Assembly (NCBI GenBank): GCA_947455205.1
Contig: CANGNF010000020.1
Location: 1-64,000, forward strand
Source: Acetobacteraceae bacterium
GTDB lineage: Bacteria; Pseudomonadota; Alphaproteobacteria; Acetobacterales; Acetobacteraceae
Length of the DNA: 64,000 bases
Reading direction: 5' to 3'
The notes beneath the pieces are model-generated. The model saw nothing but the letters and a program-made list of their open reading frames with translations, ran no database searches and had not been told where the DNA came from. Shown piece by piece: positions 23,401 to 35,400 of this stretch. Positions within the stretch are counted from its first letter, which is position 1. Each line of letters starts with the position of its first letter. The position numbers were made by a program, and so were the translations under genes.

Positions 23401-26400
23401 GGCGGCACGGATGGGTTGGACTTCATCTCCTCGCTGACCGACGTCATCAACCCCGGCGCCTCCGGCAACATCGCCCTCTCCGCGCTGGCAAGCCTGCAGG
23501 TGGAGGCCGGGCTTCGCCTGGTGAACGGCAAGGCGCAGGCCTTCCTGTACGATTACAGCCCGACCCAGGCGCAAACCGTGGCGATGGCCGCCTTCGGCGC
23601 GGTCGGCTTCACCCAGAACAGCAGCCGGGTCACCGACGACCAGTATGCCAGGCTGCTGCAGGAGTTCCGTGCCGAGCTGGCCGTCGCGGGCAGCGGCGTC
23701 ACCGCCATCAGCGCCACGGTCGACAGCTTTATCGACGCGACGACCGAAGCCAGCAACACGGATGCGGCGGAGGGCGCGGGCAAGCTGCTGGGCCTGCGCC
23801 AGAGCAACGTCCTGGCGCTGGCATCACGGCTTGCCAGCGACCTCAAGCTGCAGGTCAACCTCTATGCCGGGTCGCAGCTCAGCGTCGCCGACCTCGGCAA
23901 GGTCCACCTGTTCCGCGACGTGACGGTGACCCACAGCGTCAGCGTTCCGCCCGAGCAGGCGTCCGGCACGCGCCTGGTGCTGGGCCTGCAGGTCAACGGG
24001 CAGAACCTGAACCTGAACTTCCAGGCGGGCCCGGTCGATATCGGCGTCAAGGGCGGCTGGGTCGCGCTGGACCGCGACGGCATCGCCTCCACCAACGACT
24101 ACGCCACCCTGACGCTGAAGCTGGCCCCGAGCGCCGCCAGCAGCGCGACCGACGGGCTGTTCGTGTTCGGCCGCGACCGGCTGGGCGACAATGTCGGCTA
24201 CCAGGTCGCCGGGGCCTTCGGCGCCAACCTGCCGCTGGATGTGGCGATTTCCGGCCTCGGCACCAAATCGGTCGGCGCGCTGACCATGGCCACCGGCGCC
24301 GGCGGCGTGCAGGCGCTGATGGACGCGGCGGCGGGCAAGGCGGCGGTCGGCCGCGTGCTGAACATCACCGTCCCGGATGTGCGGGGCCTGCTGACGCAGT
24401 TCGCGCAGGACTTCTCCATCCTGGGGCTGCTGAACGACCCGTCGCGCTTCCTCGACGGCATCGATGACGTGCTCGGCTTCGTCCAGGACGAGTTGAGCAG
24501 CAACCTGGCACAGTCGCTGCCGCTGATCGGCAGCAAGCTGGCCGACGCCGGCAACTTCATGCAGGACATCCGGGTCGGCCTGCTGACCGACCTGCGCGCC
24601 AGGCTGTCCTCCAATGGCGGTGCCATCGGCGTGATCCAGGAGACGCTGTTCGACCTGTTCGGGCCGGGCAAGGCGAACATCCTGCTGGATGTGACCCACG
24701 ACAACCGCATCACCATCGACGACATCGCGGCGCATTGGTTCGACCGTGCGGGCCACGACCTTGGCGCCTGGGTTTTGGGCGGCACGCCGCCGGCCGGCGC
24801 CGACGCCATCCAGTTCAATGCCGAGATGGGCCGGACGCTGCTCGCCACCGGCATCGACGTGCCGCTCAGCCTTGACCTGCCTGGCTTCTCCCTGGCGGTG
24901 AGTGGCGGCTTCAAGCTGGGCGTCGACTGGGCCATCGACTTCGGCTTCGGCATCAGCGCGGCGGATGGCGTCTACCTGGTCACCAACCGCGACAAGACTC
25001 CGGAAGTGCGGTTGTCGGCGAAGGCGACGCTGGATGGCTCGCCGAAGGACCCGACGAATTCGACGCCGTTCTCCGCCACCGGCAAGCTGCTGTTCTTCCA
25101 GGCCGAGGTGACGGATAGCGGCATCGGTCCCGCCGGAGCGCCGTTCACGCCCAGCGGCGTGACCGCGACGCTGGGCCTGGACCTGCTGGGCGACAGCCGC
25201 GGCCGCATGGCGTTCTCCAAGCTGAAGGTCGCCGCCAGCTTCACCGCCGATGCCAATGTGCGCCTGGCGGTGAAGCTGGATGCGCCTGACATCCCCGGCG
25301 TGCCGACGCTGAAGGCCGACCTGGTGCTGGGCTGGAACTGGGTGCTGAACCAGAAGTCCAGCGCGCCGACGATCGAGCTCGACAACCTGCGCGTGGATAT
25401 CGGCTCGCTGGTCAAGGACCTGCTGCTGCCGATCACCCAGAAGATGGCGGACCTGCTCGACCCCGCGAAGCCGTTCGTGGAGTTCCTGACCGCGCAGATC
25501 GAAGGTCTCGGCTTCCTCAGCGAGTTGGGCGTGGACCCGACGCCACTGGGCCTGATCAACGCCTTCCTCAAGCTGCGCGGGATGAAGGAGATTCCGCCCG
25601 AGTTCTTCAACGCGGTGTCCTTCGTCCTCAAGCTGCCGGACATGGTGCAGGGCTGGTCGGATTCCGGCGAGATCCTGCTCGGCGACCTCAAGGGCTTCGG
25701 CAACAACGACGTCTCGGCCGATGGGCTGGACGAGGCGATGGTCGACAAGGTGACGGCGATCCTCAGCGATCCGTCGCTGAAGAGCACCGCCGACCGGAAG
25801 GCCGCGATGCAGGCGCAGGGCATCCCGGACCAGTACCTGAAATACGCCGCCGACCCGGCGGGGTCGCTGGCCACGCTGGCGGGCATCGACCTGCCCCCGG
25901 CGCTGACCGGGGCGCTGAACGATGTCGCCAGCAAGTTGCTGGCTCCGAAGAGCAGTCAGCCGAAGGGCGGCGCGCCGCGCAGCGGCTTCAAGTTCATGGA
26001 GTACGTGACCGACATCAACAACTGGAAGCAGTTGCTGACCGGTGGCGACGCCACCTTGTTCAGCTATGAATTCCCGCTGCTGGGCAAGGAGGTGACCGCC
26101 ACCTTCAACGTGCTGATCCCGATCATCCCGCCGCTCAACTTCCTGCTGGGCGCCCAGGCCAAGTTCAGCGCCTTCGCCGACCTAGCCGTCGGCTTCGACA
26201 CCTTCGGCATCCGCGAGGCGATCGCCTCGGGCGACCCGGTCGACGTGCTCGACGGGTTCTTCATGTACAACGTGACGCTGCCGACCTTCGCCAAGGGCAA
26301 GATCGTGCCCGGCACCGGCGGCGTGGAGAAGCCGCAGCTCACCATCGACGCGCAGGTCAAGCTGCGCGCCGGCGTCAATGTCGGCCCCATCTCGGGCGGG

Positions 26401-29400
26401 CTGGAAGCGGGCATCGACTTCTTCACCACGCTGCACCTGCACGACATCGCCTTCCCGGTGCTGACCAAGGACGATCTGGGCTACGTCACCAAGCAGGTCT
26501 TCAAAGCCGATGGCAAGGTGCGCGGCAGCGAGATCGTCACCCTGTTCAACTACCAGGATGGCGGCTTCCAGAACCTGTTCGACATCCACATGGGCGCGGA
26601 CTTCGTCGGCAGCATCTTCGTGGACCTGTTCGACGAACCCATCGTCGAGGAGGAGCTGTTCCGGATCCACCTGTTCAACCTGGAACTGAACGCGCCGAAC
26701 ATCGAGCCCGTGCTGGCCAAGCAGGAAGGCGGCGTGCTGACGCTGAATGCCGGCGCGCTGGCGGCCAACCGGTTGTACTTCAACACCGCGGACAGCGACG
26801 AAGCCTTCACGCTGTACGGCAAGGGCGGCACGGTCAGTGTCGAGTTCGACCGCTACTACAAGACCTTCAGCGGCGTCACCTCCGTGGTGGTGGACCTCGG
26901 CGAGGGCAACAACCTGCTGGATGCGTCCCGCCTGCTGGACGTGAAGGTCAACGCCAAGGCCGGCGGCGGCAAGGATACGCTGATCGGCGGCAAGGGCGGC
27001 GGCAAGCTTTCGGGCGGCGGCGGCGACGACCTGATCTACATCGACGAGGGCAAGGTCGGTGCCGCGCTGAAGTCGGCCGACTGGGTGCTGGATGGCGGCG
27101 CCGGCAACGACAAGATCACCGCCGCCAGCGGCGACGCCACGATGCTGGGCGGTGCCGGCAACGATACGCTGATCGCGGGCAGCGGCAACGACCGGCTGAA
27201 CGGCGGCGCCGGGACCAACGCGCTGAAAGGCGGCGTCGGCGTCGACACCTTCGCCTTCGACGACAGCTTCGGCAACAACAACGTCTCCGACAGCCTGGGC
27301 AGCAGCCAGTTCGACTTCTCGGAGATGACGCAGGCGGTGACCGTGACGCTGGCGCAGTCCGGCGTCTCCGCCACCTCCAAGGGCTTCGAGCTGCGTGCCT
27401 CCGGCGTGCACGCCATCGGCCTCACCCTGGGCAAGGGCGACGACACGCTCTTCATCAAGGACTTCCCGTCCTGGCGTGTCGATGTCGGCGATGTCGGCGG
27501 CAACGACAAGTACCGCATCACGCTGGCCGACCCCGCCGGGACGCAGCCGGTCGGCACCATCGCCGTCGAGGATGCCGACGGCGAGTTCGACGAGATCGTG
27601 CTGGAGCAGACCCGCAGCTACGCCACCGTGCTGTTCGGCACCAACATCGTCACCAATGGGCGGGAGGTGGTCAGCTACAACACCAGCGGCCCGGGCGTCG
27701 AGCGCCTGACGTTGAAGGGCAAGGGCACCAGCTACGACGCGACCGGCGTGCTCACCTTCGGCGGCGACGTCGTGTACGACGGGCTGACCCCGGGTGCGGC
27801 GTCGCTGCTCAGCAGCACCGGCTTCATGGCGGTTGGCCGCAGCGTGACCGGCAAGGCCGACATGGCCGCGCTGAATGTCGAGATCCAGGCGATCCGCACG
27901 CTGGACCTGAAGCACAGCCTGGTTGCACTGAACGATGGCTTCATCGACCTGCGGACCTATGGCGACAAGGCCGACATCAAGCTGGATGGCGGCGACCTGA
28001 TCGATGCCGCCGGCGCGGGTGGCGGCGGCGCCGATATCGGTGGCGCCGGCTGGATCCGGCTGCAGGCGGCCGATGGCGCGCTGGTCAACCAGGGCAGCAA
28101 TCGCATCGCCGGCGAAGGCGCCTACATGCTGGTGCGGGTGAAGAACGCCATCGGCACCGATATTCAGCCGATCATCACCGCGCTGGGCAGCATGACGCTG
28201 GAAACCGCCAGTCATGGCCGCGGCGATGTCTATATCGAGGAAGCGACCAGCCTGACGCTGGAGCAGGAACGCGCGCTGACCAGCCCTGAGAATCCGGGCT
28301 TCGTCATCAGCGGCGCCGTCACCGATTCCAACTGGGAAAGCGGCGCCAAGTGGCTGACCACCGCGCCGGGGGACTGGCAGTCGCTGCTGACCGGGCGCCG
28401 CACCGGCGTGGCGGTCGCGGTCTCGCATGGTGACTTCTGGCTGGACCTGGCGGCGCAGGGCTCGCTGCTCACGCTGGAAAGCGGCCGCGTGCAGACGCTG
28501 CAGGCCGGCAAGAACATCACCATCACCGCCGACAACATCAACTTCCGCAGCGGCGCGTCGCAGGTCATCGGCACCGGCACGCTGACGCTGCGGGCGCACC
28601 AGCTGGCCTGGGCCTACATCATGGGCACCGCCGCGGAATACCAGTCCGGCCTGGACTACGAGGAAGACAGTTTCTTCCAACAGGCGACGCCGGGCTTCTA
28701 CTTCTCCAGCCGCGACCTGGCGGCGCTGGCGGATGGCTTCGCGCAGTTGGATATCGGCCGCACCGGCGCCGGCAACACCATGCTGCTCGGCGATGTGCAG
28801 AACTCCGACCACCTCAAATTCTTCCCCAGCGAGCCGCGCTCCGCCGACTCGCGCGTGGCCGCCTTCCGCGACAAGGTCACGCTGTTCTCGGACGTCATGG
28901 ATGTGCGCGGCGACGTGCAGGCGCCAGTTGACCAGCTCACCGTCGTGACGCGGCTGCTGAACGTGGCCAGCGCCAACATCAAGGTGCCCGCCGGCCTGCC
29001 GGACAGCGGCATCTCCGCCCGTACGGTCACGCTCAACGTCGCGGAGCAGGCGCAGGTTACCGGCTGGGTGAAGGGGCTGGATACGGTCACGCTGACCGTC
29101 ACCGGCGGCCCCGAGGCCGATGCCTATCTCATCACCCCCTATGCCGGTGGCGCCAGCCTGATCCTCGACAGCGTCGGGCTGATCTCCACGCGGGATGACC
29201 ACGGCCACATCGTCATCACCACCAGCCACGCGGTGGAATCCGCAGGTGTCATCGAACTCGGTGGCACCGGCGGCCGGCTGGACCTGAATGCCGGCGGCCC
29301 GCTGTTGGTGCTGGAGAACAGCGACATCCGCGGTCTCGGTGCGAACTCGGTGCTGAACCTGACCAGCGCCGACGCCATCGCCGTCAACCCGGGCAGCGCC

Positions 29401-32400
29401 ATCCGCGCCGGGGTCGCGGTCACCGGCATCATCCCGTCCATCTCCGGCAGCAACGGCACGGTCACGCTGACCGCGGCGAACGAGATGCTGTTGGGCGGCG
29501 CCATCTACGGCTCCGGCGCCATGACCTTCACCGCCGGCGCGCAGAAATACGACGGCGCCGCCTATGGCGACCCGCTGAATGGCGGCAAGACCAAGTACGC
29601 AATCTTCAACAAGACCGCCTACTTCCAGAACATCGCCCGCGTCAGCCCGCGGAACTACCTGGTGGACCACAGCACCGGCTACGGCATTCTGGAAACCGGC
29701 ACCATCACCAGCCTGGGCGACAACCAGAGCCTGGTGCTGCAATCCGACCAGGACGTGATCACCCGCGGCAACATCAACGTGCTCGGCGCCGATGTCGCGC
29801 TGACGCTGCAATCCAGCAGCTTCCTGTATGTCGAGAGCGCGTTGCAGGTCAGCCAGGCCATAGCGCTGTACGGCGGGCTCAGCCTGACCGGCGAGGCGTT
29901 GGCGGGCCCCGGTCGGCGTACCGACCAGCACGGCAGCAGCGTCTACATCGCCGACCTCAGTTCCATCCACACGCTGGCCGCGGGCAGCACCATCGTCGTC
30001 AAGGGCGCCGAGGATGTGGACGTCATGGGCGTCGTCACCGCGGGTGGCATCGCCGGCGCGAATGGCACGATCTTCGCGCGCGATGCCAATGGGGATGGCG
30101 GTGCCAGTGTTCTCGTCGTCGCCGGCCAGCAGGTGCAGCTGGAATCCGGCCTGAACGCCAGCGGCGACATCACCGTCATCGGCAACTCGGCCGGGCCCGA
30201 CGACAATCTGCTGGGCGTGCTGATCGGCACCGCGGGCGGCATCGCCGCGGCGGGGCTGGGCTTCGGCGGCACCGGCAGCACCGTCACCATCAACAGCGGT
30301 GCGCGGCTGGAAGCCATTGGCACCGTCATCAGCGGCGGCCAGCTGAGCCAGGTGTTCGACGCCCAGGGCCATCTGCTGTCGGAGGACGTGGTCTGGTCGG
30401 GGCGCGACAGCGACATCCGCATCACCGCGACCCTGCAGGCCTATCTGGGTGGCCATACGGTCAACCAGTCGGGGCAGCCGATCGAGACCGGCGGCCGGCT
30501 CTACGCCAGCCGGTTGATCGATGCCGCTGGTGGCAGCGACATCTCGGGCACCGGCCTGCTGGTGCATGCCGCGACCGAAGTGGTGGTGGAAGGCACGCGC
30601 AACGCGGATGGCAGCGTGCGGGAGGCCGGCACCATTACGCTGGCCGGCGTGCAGGATGTGAACGTGCAAGGCCTGCTGCTGAGCGGCGGCCGCGTGGTGC
30701 AGGTGCGTGACGCGCTGGGCCGGCTGATCGGCCGCGACATCCAGCGCTATGATGTGGACAGCACCATCACCGTCACCGCTGGTCGCCAGCTGATCATCGG
30801 CACCGATATCGCCGCCGGCAAGGAGGTCCACCTGATCGGTGGCCTGGACGACCGCGCGCAGAGCATCGGCTCGCCCTATACCGGCCGCGGCATGGTGCTG
30901 TTCGGCTCGGCCAGCGTCTCCACCAGCCGCGCCGACAGCGTCGTCTCGCTCGACGCGCCTGGCCGCATCGATATCCTCGCCCCGGCCGATATCTACCAGC
31001 TGGCGGCAGCGGGCTGGCCGGTCTCGGCGGATGGCCGGCTGACGCAGGATGCCAGCTTCAACCTGGCGGTGGATGAGATCAGCTTCCAAATCGCCGGCAC
31101 GGTCACGCTGCGGGCGGTGGATACGGCGGGCAATACCTCCATCGCCGACCTGATGACCCAGCTGACGGCGGCGCTGGCCAGCACCGCCTGGACCGTCACC
31201 GACAGCCAGGTGCCGGCGGAGCATGCCGTCGGCTCGGCGTACAGCGACTTCGCCGCGACCAGCGTGCCGGATGTGCAGGCCAAGCTGCGCGACGGCCACC
31301 TGCTGCTGGCCGGGCCCTATGCCATGACGCTGACGCCGGCGGACGGCGCCTCGGCCGACGAGATCGGCTTCAGCTTCGCGGCCGGCGTCAGCCAGCTGGT
31401 GTCGGAGCGGCGCTATGCGGTGGATGCCGCGGCGGTGGGCTCGGTGGTCAATATCGGCCGCGCCGGCGGACCGAACGACAAGCTCTACATCGCCGGCAAG
31501 GTGCGCGCCTTTGCCGCCATTGCGCTGCACGCCGGCAATGCCGCGGATGGCCGCGACATCGAGCTCGACGTCAGCGGCGTGCTGGAGACGGTGGACGGCT
31601 CCATCGCCTTCGACGCCGGGCGCGATGGCTGGTTGCAGGGCAATGTCATCGCCCGCGGTGCCGGCAGCGACATCACCATCGGCTCCAGCCGCAGCCTCAC
31701 CGTGGGCGGGCTGATCCAGGCCGAACACAACGTCACGCTCAGCGCCGGCGACGGCACGCTGATCCTGGACCCGGGCGCGCCTGGGCAAGTCAGCCTGACG
31801 CTGCGCAACACCGCCTTCATCGACAGCACCGGCAGTGCCGGCCGCATCCGCCTGACCGGCACCAATGATGTCAGCATCGATGGCGCCATCGGCACCGCCA
31901 GCCCGAACGCGGCGAGCATCTCGCTCGCCTCGACGCTCGGCACGCTGACCGTGCAGGACGCCAGCGGCCGCATCACCAGCGCCGGCATGCTCGGCATCAC
32001 CGGCAAGGACCTCGTGCTGGGCGGCGTCATCACCAGCACCTTCCTGGCCAGCGACGCCACGCCGGAAGTCCATGCCAGCGCGACCGATACGCTCGCCCTG
32101 GTCGGCTCGCTCACGGCGCGGGGCGATGTTGCGGTCGCGGCCACCAGCTTACTGGCGCATGATGGCGTGCTGCGCGCGGGCAGCTTCAGCGCCGACGCCG
32201 GCGATATCGGCTTCGGCACCCCGGTCAGCGCGGATGCCAGCCTGCAGCGCGGCTACGTGCTGGATGTCGATACCAGCCTCGTCCTTGCTGCCAGCGATGC
32301 CATCGCGGTCAATGCCGCGGTGCAGTTGGTCAGCCGTGGTGCCGGCTCGGCCATCACCATGCAGGCGTCGCGCATCAGCATCATCGGCACGGTCGCGGCT

Positions 32401-35400
32401 GGCGCCGAGGTTGTTGGCGGCAGCGTGGTGCGGAGCGCGGATGGCGGCAGCGTGGTCATCACCGCGACCGACCTGCTGCGGCTCGGCGTGCTCAGCACGG
32501 ATGGCGTGCCCGGCGCCAGCGTCAGCCGTGGCGGCACCGTGCTGGCCACCGGCGCCATCAGCCTCACCGGCGGCACCGGCGGCTCGGCCCGCGGGCTTGG
32601 GCTGCTGCTCGATGCCAACAGCCGCATCGCTTCGCTGAACCTGGCCGGCACCGGCAGCGGGACCATCACGCTGGCGGCGGCGGGTGATGCGGTGCTGGAC
32701 GGCTTCGTCGATGCCTCCGGCGCCGGCGGCAACCTGGCGATCAGCGCCGACCACCAGTTGACCATCGGCGGGCTGTTGCTCGGCGACCGGTCCGTGGCGC
32801 TGCATGGCGGCGTGAAGGATGCCAGCGGCATCTCCGTGCTGACCACGCCACTGGTCTACCAGACCAGCGCCGGCACCATGGATGACGGCCATGGCAACAC
32901 GGTGCCCGCGACCTATTTCGTGGACGCCGATGGCCGGCTGATGACCGCGGATGGCTGGCTGGTGAACGCCATCGGCCAGTATGTGGATGCAACCGGCGCC
33001 GTGCTGGCCAGCGGCGCCGCGCCGATGGCGGGCGGGGACCCGGTCCGGCTCTCCGGTGCCACCATCGATACCGGTGCCGGCGGCGCCGTCAGCATCGACG
33101 GTGCCGGCCTGATGGTGCTGTCGGGCACCATCGGCCAGGTGCAGTCCGTGGCCGGCAAGCTGACCACCAGGGTGGAGACGGTCACCATCGCCGGCCAGGG
33201 CGATGTCGACCTGCAGGGCGACATCAATGCCCGTGCCCTGCTGCAGGTCGGCGGCACCAACCTGGCGGTGCTGGCCGGTGGCTCCCTGGCGACGCGCGCG
33301 GCGGGTGGGGATATCGTGCTGCGGGCCAGCGGCAACCTGCTGGTGGATGCCGCGACCGGCGTGCTGCCGCAGGCGCGGCTGCTGGCCACCGGGCTGGCGC
33401 ATCTGCGCGCCCAGACCATCCAGGTCTCTGGCCTGGTGCAGGCGCAGAACCGCGTGCTGCTGAATGCGGCCGGCGATGTGTCGCTGTTCGGCACGCTGCT
33501 GGCCACCGGCGGCACCGGCACGGTGGATGTGCGCGCCGGGCTGGCCGCCGCCTCCACCGATGAGGTTGCGCTGGGCAGCGTCGCGCGCAGCGCGCTGGCC
33601 GGCGGCAGCATCCGCATCTTCAACGCCGGCAGCATCCAGGCGGATGGCATCGCCACCCTGCTGGCCGGCCAGGACGTGGTGCTGAGCGCCGACACCGCCG
33701 CCGGCAACGACACCAGCACCGTGCTGACGCCGATCATCAGCAATGGCCAGGTCTCGGTGCCCATCATCTCCGGCTACACCAAGGTGGTGGACCAGGTGAT
33801 CCAGGTGCCCGTGGTGTCCTGGGTCAGCACCACCGTGACCGAGCAGATCGGTGTTGAGTCGGTGAAGGCCGGTTATTTCTACCACACCATGGACGTGGAG
33901 CTGACCCAGACCGGCTACTACAACGGCACCACCAAGCGCACCTGGTTCGTCGAGGGCGCCGACTACCGCAACACCGCCAGCGCGCCGGGCACCGGGCCTG
34001 TCATCGACTGGGCCGCCGCCGGTGTGCGCGCCCCGGACCTGCTGAACAACCGGCAGCAGATGTTCAGCGAGCTGAGCGACAACCAGAAGGACGCCGTGCT
34101 GGCGCAACTCGGCTACCGGAAGCTCTACGACTTCAGCTACGCCAACCTGGTCACCCACACCGTGCTGCACGGCAACGAGACCGTGGCGGCCTGGGCGCCG
34201 GACTGGAGCCTGGCGCCCGCGGCCGGCACCACCACGCCGATGGAGACGGTGAACATCCCGGTCTCGGGCTGGGAGGACAAGTACATCACCATGCCGGTGG
34301 GCGCCGAGGCCGACGTGGCCAAGGTGATTTCGCAGGGCGTGCCCAAGGTGACGCAGGCCTTCGTCGGCACCTACCACAACGCCGCGCAGGTCCAGTACGT
34401 CCAGACCAAGTCCAGCTTCACCGTGTTCAACGACGGCAACGGCGCCTTCACCCAGGACTACGACAACTCACCGGCGCAGTGGCAGGTGAACTACCTGAAC
34501 GGGACCGGCCAGCAGGTGTTCAACCTGGCGGTGGATGGCACGCTGCAGGTCTCCGACAAGCCGGAATGGGCCTATTCCACCACCTACAGCCTGGGCACGG
34601 ATATCCTCGGCGCCGGGTTCTGGAACGGGGTGCGGGACACGACCTACAAGGTCGATAGCGTCTATACCTACGCGCCGGGCTTCTGGAACTACGCCTACCA
34701 GCAGAATGGCTACAACCTGGCCACGGCATCGCTGAGCCCGGTGTTCACCAACTTCCGCAACGTTGCGGTGGGCTTCGACCCGAATGTGACGAGTCAGGAA
34801 GTCGCGGCGCTGAATGGTCAGGTCACCACTGGTTCCACCGGGATCATTACCGCTGGCCCCTTCACCCGGACGCCGGACCCTGGCGGCACGAACGCCAAGA
34901 TCCTGATTATTGGATACGCTGATGCCGCCTATCACGGTGAAGTCGTAAGATTCACGATATTCAACGGTGGTGGTGTGAATTTCGGCACCACCACGAAGTT
35001 CAAGCAGATAGGCAGCCTGCAGGTTCCGTATCTCGCGCCCAGGGTCTATTCGTACAATGTCTATTTCATGGAAACGAGGTGGACTGGCGCCGAGCGGACC
35101 GAGACCGAGAAGGACGTCACCTTCAATTGGCTGAGCAAGAACAGCAGCATCTTCGATAACCGCTCCACTCTGGACTACCAGTGGGTCAGCAACACCACGG
35201 ACCGGTTCGAGAACGTCCCGAAGTTCCGCACCTATGACACCCAGGCCAAGGTGGTGCAGGCCGCCGACCTGACGCTGTACAAGGACGTGCCGATCACCGC
35301 GGACCAGGTGCTCAACCGCGCCACCCGCGTGGATGGTGGCGCGCCGCTGACCTATGGCGCCTTCGCCGGACAGACCGTCGTCGCCGCCCAGGTGATGATC

